A stretch of DNA of 64,000 nucleotides. Source: Maridesulfovibrio sp. GTDB lineage: Bacteria > Desulfobacterota > Desulfovibrionia > Desulfovibrionales > Desulfovibrionaceae. A model generated the notes under the pieces. That model was not told the origin of the DNA. It was given only the letters and a program-made list of their open reading frames with translations, and made no database searches. The stretch is taken from NCBI RefSeq assembly GCF_963677005.1, contig NZ_OY781616.1, forward strand, positions 2,166,766 to 2,230,765, read 5' to 3'. A program made the translations under genes and the position numbers. Shown here in pieces: positions 53,960-62,777 of the stretch (the stretch's first letter is position 1; every line of letters starts with the position of its first letter).

Positions 53960-53990
53960 AAAAGGCCGGACTCCCATCGGAAGCCCGGCC
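53960..53990 (-). terminator. Terminator after rpsA
   Basis: On the minus strand GGCCGGGCTTCC, loop GAT, GGGAGTCCGGCC, then TTTT; it starts 9 bases past the rpsA stop codon. The candidate selenoprotein begins 11 bases beyond the U-tract, so read-through or a separate start would be needed for its expression. Confidence 0.85.
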
Positions 53991-53998
53991 ATGCAATC

Positions 53999-55528
53999 TT
54001 ATTTCTTGTTTTTCAAGGCTTCCTGAAGCTTATCACCGAGCAGACCGCCGAATCCGCCGGTATCGCCGGAGGAAACGGTTTTGGGGGCCGCTTTGCGGGG
54101 GGCCTGCTTCCTGGGTGCCGCCGATTTTCTGGGAGCTTCGGCCTTGGCGAACTTTTTCCATTCGCCGTCATCATCACTCTTGACGGCCTCTCCGGCAGTA
54201 AGGGTCACCTTGCGATCAACGGTGTTGATTTCCTCAATGGAAACAGCGACTTTATCTCCGGGCTTGAGTGCTTCAAGCTCGGCCTGTTTGCCGGAACGGC
54301 TGATGCGGGACATAGGCAGCAGACCGGTCACTCCGGGAGCAAGGTTGATGAAAATACCGAACTCAGCCCGGTTTTCAACAGTACCCTCAACTTCCTGGCC
54401 GACTTTGAAGCTGTCTGCAACATCAAGCCAGGGGTCTCCGGCCGCGTCCTTCATGGAAAGACTGATGCGGCGTTTCACAGGATCAATATCCTTGATCATC
54501 ACTGCAACTTCCTGACCGGGCTCGACTTCATCCTCAACCTTGTGGACTCGCTTGGTGTAGCTCATCTCGGAGATATGAACCAGACCTTCAATGCCGGGAG
54601 CGATCTCCACAAAGGCACCGAAATCAGCACAGCGGACAACCTTGCCAGTAATCTTGTCTCCGGCATTGAACTTTCCTTCCGCCTCATCCCAGGGGTCAGC
54701 CTGAAGCTGCTTGAGGGAAAGGCCTATTTTGAGGCCCTTTCCATCCTGACGGGGCTCAATGGAAAGCACACGAACGGTAACCTGATCTCCGGGCTGGACT
54801 ATATCTTCGGGTTTCACGGTACGGGACCAACTGAGTTCGGAGACATGGACCATGCCTTCAACGCCGGGAGCAAGCTCCACGAATGCGCCGAAAGGCATGA
54901 GTTTGGTCACTCTGCCCTCAAGAACCGCATCGGGCTTTACATCCTGTACAAACTGTTCGCGAACTTTTTCCTGCTCCTGTTCCAGAAGAACTCTGCGGGA
55001 AACAACGATATTGCGACCGTTTTCTTCGAACTTGATGATCTGAAAATTGTGCACGGTGCCCACAAAGCTTTCTGCATCCTCAACAAAAGAGGTGTCGATC
55101 TGGCTTACGGGGCAGAACACCTTGCGGTGCATCATGGTGATCCGGAAACCGCCCTTGCATGTTTCGGCAACTTTTCCTTCCACCGGGACTCTGTTTTCAT
55201 ATGCTTCACGCAGCATATTCAGTCCACCGGCGCCGGACATGGCTTTGGAAAGGACGATTTCGTTGTTGTTCATGGAGATAACGTAAAGTTCTACGCTGTC
55301 TCCTTCTTTAACGGTCAGTTCACCTTCCTCTCCGGTCAGTTCATCACGGTCCACAACCCCGTCAACCTTGGACCCGGTGTCGATAAACACGGAATCCTTG
55401 GTTATGGAAATTACGGTTCCCTTGATCTGGTCTCCGACCTGAAGATTGTCGTTTGATTCAGACTGGAAGGCTTCAAACAGTTCGGCAAAGCTCTCTTCGC
55501 CATTGGTTTCCAAGTTTTTCTCGGACAT
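53999..55528 (-). CDS. rpsA: 30S ribosomal protein S1-like protein
   Basis: mRNA-binding ribosomal protein S1. The 509-residue product starts at ATG 55528 (MSEKNLETNGEESFAELF), with AGGAG about 10 bases upstream; the longer TTG-started reading would place that site inside the gene. Five S1 RNA-binding modules are recognisable, for instance GTVISITKDSVFIDTGSKVDG, VEGKVAETCKGGFRI, LEGRVTKLMPFGAFVELAPG, ITGKVVRCADFGAFVEIAPG and VEGTVENRAEFGIFINLAPG. A basic Ala/Pro/Lys-rich tail (APRKSAAPRKQAPRK) follows. E. coli S1 has six modules; five plus a tail is within the bacterial range. A terminator closes the gene. Confidence 0.95.
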   Translation of the reverse strand: MSEKNLETNGEESFAELFEAFQSESNDNLQVGDQIKGTVISITKDSVFIDTGSKVDGVVDRDELTGEEGELTVKEGDSVELYVISMNNNEIVLSKAMSGAGGLNMLREAYENRVPVEGKVAETCKGGFRITMMHRKVFCPVSQIDTSFVEDAESFVGTVHNFQIIKFEENGRNIVVSRRVLLEQEQEKVREQFVQDVKPDAVLEGRVTKLMPFGAFVELAPGVEGMVHVSELSWSRTVKPEDIVQPGDQVTVRVLSIEPRQDGKGLKIGLSLKQLQADPWDEAEGKFNAGDKITGKVVRCADFGAFVEIAPGIEGLVHISEMSYTKRVHKVEDEVEPGQEVAVMIKDIDPVKRRISLSMKDAAGDPWLDVADSFKVGQEVEGTVENRAEFGIFINLAPGVTGLLPMSRISRSGKQAELEALKPGDKVAVSIEEINTVDRKVTLTAGEAVKSDDDGEWKKFAKAEAPRKSAAPRKQAPRKAAPKTVSSGDTGGFGGLLGDKLQEALKNKK

Positions 55529-55631
55529 GCTCTTGTTTCTCCTGGAGGGCAAATTGGTCCCGGCAGGGTGAATTTTATGGTGCCGGGGGACATTGGGAAC
55601 CTAACGGGAAAAGAAGCAATTTTCAAACGAT

Positions 55632-56399
55632 TTATTCAACTATTTTTTGCTGCGAAAACCCGAAAACAGCGGCCCCGAGAGCCCCGGTGAAATCCGGTTC
55701 GTCAGGAATAAGCGGCTCCACCTTCAAAGATTCTTTCAACATACTGACAACACAGGTATTATTGGCCACACCACCTGCAAAAACAAGCGGTTCGGAAAGT
55801 CCCACCCGGCCCAGCATATTCACTGTGCGCCTCACAATTGAACCGTGAAGCCCCAGAGCAATATCCCTCGGATTCTTCCCCTGAGCCATCAAAGAAGTGG
55901 CCTCGGTTTCCGCAAAAACCGTACACATACTATTGATCTGAAGCGGTTCATCCCCCTCAAGAGCGTATGCCCCGAACTCCTCAATGGGAATCTGAAATAC
56001 AGTGGCCAGATGTTCGAGAAACTTGCCCGTTCCGGCAGCGCAACGGTCATTCATTTCGAACTTGGCAACACGCCCGCCGCCCAGCAGAGCAATGGCCTTG
56101 GTATCCTGGCCGCCGATATCGAGAACCGTGCGGGCTTCCGGGAAAAGTCTTGAAACGCCCAGAGCATAAGCCTTGATCTCGGTAAGGGATACACATTCTG
56201 CCCCGGTAAGCTCTTCCGTGACCAGCTTGCGCCCGTAACCGGTGGCGGAAATGAGTTTTACATCCACCCCGTCCAGAATTTTCGATATCTGCGAAGCCGG
56301 GTCAAAGGTCGTGGGCAGTCTGCGTTTAACAGCAACCTCACCACCGCTCAGAACAACAAGCTCCATTGAACGTGAGCCAATATCAATTCCTGCGATCAT
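55632..56399 (-). CDS. BadF/BadG/HgdC-type ATPase (activator or DCCP reductase)
   Basis: ATP-dependent electron donor of the 2-hydroxyacyl-CoA dehydratase activator family. The 255-residue product starts at ATG 56399 (MIAGIDIGSRSMELVV) after AAGGATATACAA. It has the ASKHA phosphate-1 motif GIDIGSRSME, DIGGQDTKAIAL, the cluster cysteine in NDRCAAGTGKFLEHLA, a second conserved Cys in INSMCTVFAETE, and VFAGGVANN. The two cysteines provide the [4Fe-4S] cluster shared across the homodimer. It lies 224 bases downstream of a lone HgdB-type gene on the same strand, so the pair probably works together. The intergenic space contains repeat copy 4. Confidence 0.93.
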   Translation of the reverse strand: MIAGIDIGSRSMELVVLSGGEVAVKRRLPTTFDPASQISKILDGVDVKLISATGYGRKLVTEELTGAECVSLTEIKAYALGVSRLFPEARTVLDIGGQDTKAIALLGGGRVAKFEMNDRCAAGTGKFLEHLATVFQIPIEEFGAYALEGDEPLQINSMCTVFAETEATSLMAQGKNPRDIALGLHGSIVRRTVNMLGRVGLSEPLVFAGGVANNTCVVSMLKESLKVEPLIPDEPDFTGALGAAVFGFSQQKIVE

Positions 56400-56437
56400 T
56401 TGTATATCCTTGGATTGTGGCACATGGGAAAATTAAG

Positions 56438-56613
56438 ATGGGCCTTTGGAATCCCTAATAGTTTAACGTTATTATTTAATTACGTTTTGTCACACGAAGA
56501 GGCGAAGCCATATTAACAAAGTTTAGGATTCTTAAACCCTTTTCAAAGGGTTTAAGGCCCCCGGCGGGGCTGCCAGGGGCGAAATTAAATTTTCAAAAGC
56601 GCGAAGCGCACCA
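56438..56613. repeat. Dispersed palindromic repeat, copy 4
   Basis: Lies between the two genes of the HgdB/HgdC-like pair. It begins GATGGGCCTTTGGAATCCCTAATAG, has an AT-rich centre, then GGCGAAGCC, TTTAGGATTCTTAAACCC with the hairpin (56531-56555), GGCCCCCGGCGGGG, and ends AAAAGCGCGAAGCGCACC. That last block is the reverse complement of the TGCGCTTCGCGCTTTT block that opens copies 1 and 3, showing that the whole element is an imperfect inverted repeat. Confidence 0.8.
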
Positions 56614-56623
56614 ATCCTGCTCT

Positions 56624-57901
56624 TTACGAAATCATTTCGACAAAGGCTTCCACTCTTGTCTTGAGCTGTTCAACATCCTCCATGCTGTAATCGGTCTCAA
56701 TCGCCAGCATGGGCAGGTCTGCATCAGCAAGGACTTTTTCAACTTTGAAAGCCTCGTGCGTGTAGGGCTGACAGAACATGAGCGAATAGTGGATAACCCC
56801 GTCAACTTTCGTTTCTTCGGCCAGTTTTTTAATGTTGTCCAGTCGTTCGGTATTGGGGGTGAAACAGGCGCAGTCAATTTTCATGTAGCGATCGCAGATG
56901 GCATCAATCATTTCTTCCACGGTTTCGCCGGATTCATCGACCAGATCGCGGGTGTTGCGAGTTCCGATACAGGACTCCTCGGCAACAACCACCGCACCGG
57001 AACTTTCCACTATGTAGGGCAGCTTCCAGTTGGGCACGGCCATGGGACAGCCGGAAAGCATGAGACGCGGAGTATTTTCGGGAACAATTCCTTCATTCGC
57101 GGCTATGCGTTCCTCAATCTGGTCGCAAAGAGCGTTGACGGAATTGGTGAAGCGGACCGGATCGTCATAAAAACTGACCTGGTTGATGAGCAGGACGTCA
57201 CGGCCGGAAATGGGAGTCGGCACGGCGGCACGCAGGGTATTGAGACGCTGCAGGGCACGGCGCTTATCATTAACCGTCTTAACGGCTTTCTTCAGGGACT
57301 CGGCGGTGATCTTTTTCCCGGTAAGTTTTTCGAGCTCGTCTTTCAAACGCAGCACTTCGGCCTTCCAGAGTTCGCGATCTGATGCGTCCTTGCGCTGGGG
57401 AACTTCCATTACATACATGGGAGCCATTTCGGCAAAAGCCTCGTAGGCTTTCTTCTTGCCGTCACAGGTGGTCTCGCCGATGATCAGGTCACAGGATTCG
57501 GTATAGGGACAGATCTTGGCCATTTTGAAACCGATAAAGGATTTTATCAGGGCACAGGTGTTGCGGGGCACAACTGTTTCCGCGGCTTCGGTTCCGGCAT
57601 CGGCTCCGGCACAAAGACCCACCTGAACCGCGTCCACGGCCAGGGAAAGCTCTTCGGGGACAAATACGCAGAACGTACCGACTATCTTGCGGCCTTCGGC
57701 CTTTGCATCCATGAGTTCCTTGATGCGCAGCCCGTGAACTTCGGAAAGCACAAAGTCCAGATATTCCATACCCTGCAGGCGACCCTGCTGGCTCATGTAA
57801 ATATCGCCGTAAAACTTGCCCAGAACTTCAAGCAGCCCGTCGTGAGCAGCGATATCAAGGTTGAGGTTCTCCCACATTTCTTTGTAACCGGATTCAGACA
57901 T
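56624..57901 (-). CDS. HgdB/BcrC-family iron-sulfur protein, probable double-cubane-cluster protein
   Basis: Member of the 2-hydroxyacyl-CoA dehydratase D-component family. The 425-residue product starts at ATG 57901 (MSESGYKEMWENLNLD) with AGGGAG upstream. Cysteines likely to hold the cluster occur in RNTCALIKSF, MAKICPYTESCDLIIGETTCDGKKK, LSGCPMAVPNW, EESCIGTRNTRDL and LMFCQPYTHE. Dehydratases need two related subunits (HgdA and HgdB); only one such gene is present here, next to an HgdC-type ATPase. That one-plus-one arrangement is the known layout of double-cubane-cluster protein systems (DCCP with DCCP-R), which perform ATP-driven reductions of unknown natural substrate. The assignment rests on context plus cysteine pattern. 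Confidence 0.85.
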   Translation of the reverse strand: MSESGYKEMWENLNLDIAAHDGLLEVLGKFYGDIYMSQQGRLQGMEYLDFVLSEVHGLRIKELMDAKAEGRKIVGTFCVFVPEELSLAVDAVQVGLCAGADAGTEAAETVVPRNTCALIKSFIGFKMAKICPYTESCDLIIGETTCDGKKKAYEAFAEMAPMYVMEVPQRKDASDRELWKAEVLRLKDELEKLTGKKITAESLKKAVKTVNDKRRALQRLNTLRAAVPTPISGRDVLLINQVSFYDDPVRFTNSVNALCDQIEERIAANEGIVPENTPRLMLSGCPMAVPNWKLPYIVESSGAVVVAEESCIGTRNTRDLVDESGETVEEMIDAICDRYMKIDCACFTPNTERLDNIKKLAEETKVDGVIHYSLMFCQPYTHEAFKVEKVLADADLPMLAIETDYSMEDVEQLKTRVEAFVEMIS

Positions 57902-58192
57902 CTCAGGATCTCCCTTTCTGTGTACGCTAAAGATTTTCGGGTCAAACTGTGTAAAATTAATCGCACGAAGCGAGTACGGCAAATCGAATTAACCTATTAT
58001 AGTAGACTGAAACACTCTCTATTTCTGATAGCTGATCCCGAACACTGGCCTAATCGGCAGCATTGGTATAATTGAAAGCCCGAAAAACATTGAAACAGAC
58101 TGCCGGTAATTTTCATGGGACAGTACCATTGCCGAAAGATGGGCATAGATTAATTCCCACGCCAACCGGACCAGACTACGACGAGGATTGAT

Positions 58193-59767
58193 TTGAACAA
58201 GTCGGAAGCCGCTTTTTATACTGAAGGACTCAATCCGGGCCGGGAATTCAGCGCAGTCTATATGAACATGCGCAACCTGCGTTCTCTCCTTGAGAAATCA
58301 CCTGACTCTGCGGACGATAAAACCGTACATGCTGTTTGGGACATACTGATAGGGGAACGCTTCAGCGACCAGCGCATGTCTCAGCTTCTCTACCGGGAAT
58401 GCGCCAGAGCGCTCGCCGCAGTCGGCAAAGGATCAACGGACAGAAATCTTTCGCACAAGACACTCCGGCTTCAGGTTCAGGCGGCTTCATCCTGCAACAA
58501 ATACCCTTCCATTGAAGCCTCCGGCGGTCTGGGGGGCCTGCCCTTTGAAACTGCTCTGCCGCAATCTCCGGAGCCCTTTTCCGGATTTGCCCCGTCCGTT
58601 GACTGGAATAATCTCCTGAAAGCTGCCGGAGCGGTAGGTGAACCAATTTTTTCAGGACGCAGCGCGATTATAAAGGCCGAGGGAGAAAACCGTATTTTCG
58701 CGGTGAAGATTCTCAGAAAATCGGAAACTCCGGAAGGACTTCATCTTGAAGGGCGCTGGATGGAGCGTCTTCAGAGTGAAGCGGAAAAATGCGGAGTCCG
58801 CTTCGACTGCCCACACCCTTACACCATAGCCGGGCACGTGGTGTTCAGGCTTACAAACCTGCCCGCCGATAGGCCGGGCAACCTGCACGAGCAGGCATAC
58901 GCCATGGCCTACCACGCCCACAGCGATTATTTCATCTATCCGAATGACGACCGTGAGGGCAGGCGCTGCGAGGCCCCGGAACTGCTGGAAATAATGAGCC
59001 GCAATGCCTTTATCCTCGGACATCTGGCCGGAAAGGGCATCGTCCATGAGGCCCCCATCCCGCTTTTCCACAACCGGGTGCAGGCCACCCGCAGGACGGA
59101 TCAGGGAGTCTACGAATGGCACCGGTTCGGAAGGCTGGACCGCTGGCTGGACTCGTGCCGCTACCCCAACTTCGGGCTGTCGGGACTTCGCGACTTTGAA
59201 CATATGAAGGTAATGCAGCCGGGACGGGATTCATTTTACCGGGCCGTCGGCTCCCACTTCATCTCCATTCTGCTGGTACTTGGCAGTTGGTTCCGGGCTA
59301 AAAATCCAACACTCTGCGGTCTGGATGAAGGGGGAAATCCGATCGACGCCCGCCATCTGTTCGATGCAGCACTGTTCGAACAGGCCGTATCGGAATGCTT
59401 CGGCAGCTATTATCTGGGGTTCACCGGCAGCGTCTACAAAGGAGAGATAGATCTGCGCATCGGGAAACTGGTAGCTATAATGATTGATGAAATGGGCGTG
59501 GACCGCCACATGTTCGAATTCATGCGCGTCGTTGACCAGGACCTGCTGGAAGAAAATGAATTTCGCAGCTATCTTATTAAATGCGGTATGGACCCGGAAA
59601 AAGCCAGGGCCATGGAAAAAGGACAGGAAGATATCCCTCTGGTAACCGGGCCGCACCTTGGAGATTTCAACAGCACCATTTCATTGCCGGAAATTGTAAC
59701 ATGGTCGGCCATGGCTGCCGGATGCTGCATTGCCGGCAGAGCACTCGGGGAACGCTGGAAAGCCTAG
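58193..59767 (+). CDS. Unknown 524-residue protein with kinase-like motif hints
   Basis: I do not recognise the family. The start is TTG 58193 (then NKSEAAFYTEG), with GAGGA 5 bases upstream. The N-terminal ~150 residues are helical. From about residue 160 the chain shows GEPIFSGRSAIIKAEG then RIFAVKILRKSE and HLEGRWMERLQSEA, reminiscent of the beta3 Lys and alphaC Glu of protein-kinase-like folds. Further on, LAGKGIVHEAPIPLFHNRVQ could be an altered catalytic loop, and HLGDFNSTISLPEIV near the C terminus contains a DFN. Highly conserved-looking aromatic runs (YEWHRFGRLDRWL, YPNFGLSGLRDFEH) lie between. No signal peptide. The HD-GYP gene converges with a 5-base gap. The kinase reading is inference only. 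Confidence 0.75.
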   Translation: MNKSEAAFYTEGLNPGREFSAVYMNMRNLRSLLEKSPDSADDKTVHAVWDILIGERFSDQRMSQLLYRECARALAAVGKGSTDRNLSHKTLRLQVQAASSCNKYPSIEASGGLGGLPFETALPQSPEPFSGFAPSVDWNNLLKAAGAVGEPIFSGRSAIIKAEGENRIFAVKILRKSETPEGLHLEGRWMERLQSEAEKCGVRFDCPHPYTIAGHVVFRLTNLPADRPGNLHEQAYAMAYHAHSDYFIYPNDDREGRRCEAPELLEIMSRNAFILGHLAGKGIVHEAPIPLFHNRVQATRRTDQGVYEWHRFGRLDRWLDSCRYPNFGLSGLRDFEHMKVMQPGRDSFYRAVGSHFISILLVLGSWFRAKNPTLCGLDEGGNPIDARHLFDAALFEQAVSECFGSYYLGFTGSVYKGEIDLRIGKLVAIMIDEMGVDRHMFEFMRVVDQDLLEENEFRSYLIKCGMDPEKARAMEKGQEDIPLVTGPHLGDFNSTISLPEIVTWSAMAAGCCIAGRALGERWKA

Positions 59768-59772
59768 GACCG

Positions 59773-60783
59773 CTACTTTAAAGTCAGCGCCCAGGACTGA
59801 ATGCCTCGGGTGATTTCAGGATCGTAACCTTTATCCTGTGCAATCAATGCCGCGGCTTTTTTAGGATCAATGGCTTCGGCATTGGGACGCTTTGTTATCA
59901 TGGCGCAATAGGAATCCACCGCTGCGATCAGTCTTCCTATGCTGCTTATGTCCCTGCCCGATTTCTTTTGCGGATATCCCTTTCCGGTCAACCGCTCATG
60001 ATGCTCCATGACGCAGGCTTCTATTTCCTTGTATTTCAAATCCAGCTTGCCGAGCATTTCAAATCCCAGCATGGGATGTTTATCTATTTTGGACCGCTCA
60101 TCGGTGGTAAGAGGCTTGGGCTTCTCCCGGATGAAAATCGGAATCTTGGTCATACCCAGATCATGGAAGAAGAGCCCGGCAGTCAATCTGTTGAAATGGT
60201 TGCGGGTAACCTCGCCCTTTGCAAAGGAATCGGACTTCTGATGAATGAACATATTCAATCCCAGAATTCCGCAGTTGACGCTGTGCCTGGCAAGGGAGTG
60301 CTCCTTGTGCAGTCTTCTGGCAAGGGCCTTTATGCGGTAGGGATCATTCCAGAGGTATTCCGTCAGGACCATCAGATCGGACCAGACCTTCTCCTTTACC
60401 ACCGGAACCGGCTGATCGAAGAATTCGCCCAGACGCATGGTCAGGGCTTCCAGAAAAATATCGGCTATCTCCCGTTCCTTGAGGTTCCTGTCCACAAGCA
60501 CAAGATCCAGCTGATAGGCAATGTGTTTGACATATACAGGATGGTCTTTACGGGAGACAAAAATAAGCCCCTCCTTGACGAGTTCGGCAAGCATATCGAT
60601 GCGTTCCTTGCTCAGCCTCTCGCCAACCTTGTAATATGGGGCCACCCGCCCGACATCCTCCTTGAATATAAAAATATCCAAGGGAGGTCTGAACTTGTTG
60701 AAGCTCTGAAGAATATCGGAGCTTATCTGGTAGAATTCCTCGTTCAGGCCCTCCGGGACATCCATTCTGGCTTTTGCACTCAT
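59773..60783 (-). CDS. HD-GYP domain protein, probable cyclic-di-GMP phosphodiesterase
   Basis: A 336-residue cytoplasmic protein. The N-terminal ~150 residues have no recognised domain (no REC domain, no membrane segment). The C-terminal HD-GYP domain shows HSLARHSVNCGILG, FFHDLGMTKIPIFI (HD pair), DKHPMLGFEML, and MEHHERLTGKGYPQ, where the GYP residues and metal ligands are kept, although the usual HHERxDGxGYP has T in place of D. This family degrades cyclic di-GMP. It begins MSAKARMDVPEGLNEEFYQ behind GGGGTG. It converges on the unknown 524-residue gene. With the CBS, HD and adenylate cyclase genes it adds to the nucleotide-signalling content of the window. Confidence 0.92.
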   Translation of the reverse strand: MSAKARMDVPEGLNEEFYQISSDILQSFNKFRPPLDIFIFKEDVGRVAPYYKVGERLSKERIDMLAELVKEGLIFVSRKDHPVYVKHIAYQLDLVLVDRNLKEREIADIFLEALTMRLGEFFDQPVPVVKEKVWSDLMVLTEYLWNDPYRIKALARRLHKEHSLARHSVNCGILGLNMFIHQKSDSFAKGEVTRNHFNRLTAGLFFHDLGMTKIPIFIREKPKPLTTDERSKIDKHPMLGFEMLGKLDLKYKEIEACVMEHHERLTGKGYPQKKSGRDISSIGRLIAAVDSYCAMITKRPNAEAIDPKKAAALIAQDKGYDPEITRGIQSWALTLK

Positions 60784-60816
60784 ACTTGTTCACACCCCGA
60801 TATAAAACAGCTTTAA

Positions 60817-61205
60817 GATATGCCCGCCCCGTCCAGAACAGGAGCGAGGCTGTTGATGTAACCCGGAAACACGACACTTCCGTAACAGATTCAGGTCAGT
60901 ATGGGAACACCGTGTTCCCCAGCCTATAGCATTCATATGCAGATACGTGAAGACTCTCCGACACGGGATTATTTATTTAATTATTTTTTTAAAAATTTTC
61001 TAAATACTTTTTCATGCACTCTTCAGCTTTTCTAACCTCTGCATATATAAGCTGTTAGGGCTCTGAACGCGCACGAATCCTCACAAAAAGGGAACAGAAA
61101 GTACACATCCATTTACCGATGGGGTCTTGACTTTTTCCCCATTATACAACACAGGTGGTGAGACGGGGGGAAGTGGTGGTAGAACTGTGTGACTAGGTGG
61201 GAAAG
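60817..61205 (+). promoter_or_regulatory. Control region of the dcw cluster with MraZ-like direct repeats
   Basis: Nearly 390 bases upstream of mraZ without a gene. The last 55 bases carry a run of G-rich direct repeats (AGGTGGTGAGAC, GGGGGGAAGT, GGTGGTAGAA, AGGTGGGAAAG) spaced about 10-11 bases apart, like the TGGGN-type boxes that MraZ binds before its own gene in other bacteria. TTGACT and TATACA elements occur near 61127-61149 but their spacing is not ideal. Autoregulation by MraZ is therefore likely. Confidence 0.5.
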
Positions 61206-61655
61206 ATGAAATTCAGAGGTCACTCTCACAGAAGCATGGATGCCAAAGGCAGACTGATGCTCACACCGGAGTTTCGCGATCAGGTATACGCGGACTCTCC
61301 GGACGGTTGCGTGACCCTGACTATTTTCGAGGGAAACATCGTTGGTTTCACTCCCCCGGACTGGGCAATCCTTGAAGAAAAACTGACCGGTATCAAAAAT
61401 CCGACCCGGCAGCTCAGAAATTTCATCCGTATCATCATTTCAGGCTCAGAAGCAGTTGTCCTTGATAAACAAGGACGCATCACCATCCCTTCCCATTTGA
61501 GGAAAAGCGGCAAGCTGGACAAGGACGTGGTTCTTGCCGGCGTCGGAGACAGATTCGAGATCTGGGACAAGCGGGAATACGAAGCCCTGCTTGAACAGGA
61601 TTTTGACGATGTTTCCGCTGAACTGGCTGAATGCGGAGTAGAACTCCCCTTCTAG
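61206..61655 (+). CDS. mraZ: Transcriptional regulator MraZ
   Basis: First gene of the division and cell wall cluster; an AbrB-fold DNA-binding protein that represses its own operon in E. coli. The 149-residue product starts at ATG 61206 (MKFRGHSHRSMDAKGRL) with AGGTGG 5 bases upstream, rather than at the GTG at 61197. Two SpoVT/AbrB-like halves are seen: SMDAKGRLMLTPEFRD and VVLDKQGRITIPSHLR, each with the DxKGR or DxQGR turn. Length is typical. rsmH follows after 139 bases on the same strand. Confidence 0.96.
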   Translation: MKFRGHSHRSMDAKGRLMLTPEFRDQVYADSPDGCVTLTIFEGNIVGFTPPDWAILEEKLTGIKNPTRQLRNFIRIIISGSEAVVLDKQGRITIPSHLRKSGKLDKDVVLAGVGDRFEIWDKREYEALLEQDFDDVSAELAECGVELPF

Positions 61656-61794
61656 CGCAGACGCTTTACCTTCCCGCATTACAAGATTCATTCGTTTATT
61701 TATTTTTAAGCTTGATGTTTCAAGCCGTCACAGTTAACTACCGCTCCCCCCAGGAGTTCCCTCAAACACTGAAAACGGCTTGTGTCAGGACATT

Positions 61795-62769
61795 ATGGAA
61801 AGCAAGGAAACCAGACCCGAAAGGGTTCACACATCGGTTCTGCTGAAGGAAGTCATTGAGTGGCTGGCCCCTAAACCGGGCGGTCTCTATCTCGACGGCA
61901 CTCTCGGCATGGCCGGACATTCGAGCGCCATTCTGGAAGCTGCGGGAAAAGACGCGCAGCTTGCGGGACTGGATCGTGATGAACAGGCCCTTGAACTGGC
62001 CGGGACACGCCTTGAGCCTTTCGGAGAAAGGGCTCATCGGTTTCATCTTGCTTTCAGCAGATTCGAGGCCGCTCTGGACGAACTCGGATGGGACACCATA
62101 GACGGCGCAGTGCTGGATCTCGGTGTTTCATCCCTGCATCTGGACCGGGCGGAAAGGGGCTTCAGTTTCATAAAGGACGGCCCCCTGGACATGCGCATGG
62201 ACCCTGCCGGGGGAATGCCGCCAGCATCATCAATAGTGAACAAGGGATCATACTCCGACCTGAACAGGATAATCAAAATGTACGGGGAGGAGCCGCTGGC
62301 CTCGAAGATAACCAAGGCCATCATTGCTGCCAGGGAAAAGGAAAAAATCACCACCACCCTGCAACTGGCGGCAATTGTGGAAAAGGCCTATCCGGCCAAA
62401 CGCCGTGCACTGTCCCGGACGCATCCGGCGACCAAGACCTTTCAGGGCTTGCGCATAGCGGTGAACTCGGAACTGGAAGAACTGCGGACATTTCTGCAAA
62501 GGATTCCGGACAGACTCAGCCCGGGCGGAAGAATTGCGATCATATCCTTCCATTCTCTGGAAGACAGAATCGTGAAAAAGGCTTTCAAAGCTGCTTCCCA
62601 GTCCTGCGACTGTCCGCCCATGCAGCCGGTCTGCACCTGCGGCAAGGTCAAGCGACTTGAAATTCTGACCAGAAAACCGGTTCTGCCCACAGAAGAAGAA
62701 ATGGAAACAAACCCGCGCAGCCGCAGCGCAAAACTGAGAGTGGCGGAAAGGACCGCCGAAAACGGGTGA
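61795..62769 (+). CDS. rsmH: 16S rRNA (cytosine-1402-N4) methyltransferase
   Basis: SAM-dependent methylase (formerly MraW) for C1402 in the 16S decoding centre. Start ATG 61795 (MESKETRPERVHTSVLL) with AGGA 6 bases upstream; a TTG five codons earlier is not needed. The 324-residue chain has LDGTLGMAGHSSAILEA (SAM loop), GLDRDEQAL, DGAVLDLGVSSLHLDRAERGFSF, DMRMDP, and ISFHSLEDRIVKKAF, the family's signature segments, plus the cysteine-containing CDCPPMQPVCTCGK stretch near the C terminus. It lies between mraZ and ftsL as in other dcw clusters. Confidence 0.97.
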   Translation: MESKETRPERVHTSVLLKEVIEWLAPKPGGLYLDGTLGMAGHSSAILEAAGKDAQLAGLDRDEQALELAGTRLEPFGERAHRFHLAFSRFEAALDELGWDTIDGAVLDLGVSSLHLDRAERGFSFIKDGPLDMRMDPAGGMPPASSIVNKGSYSDLNRIIKMYGEEPLASKITKAIIAAREKEKITTTLQLAAIVEKAYPAKRRALSRTHPATKTFQGLRIAVNSELEELRTFLQRIPDRLSPGGRIAIISFHSLEDRIVKKAFKAASQSCDCPPMQPVCTCGKVKRLEILTRKPVLPTEEEMETNPRSRSAKLRVAERTAENG

Positions 62770-62777
62770 GCCCTAAA

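Noticed and set aside
53939..55456. 505-codon plus-strand frame opposite rpsA
   Set aside because: Antisense to the five S1 modules of rpsA; no independent support.
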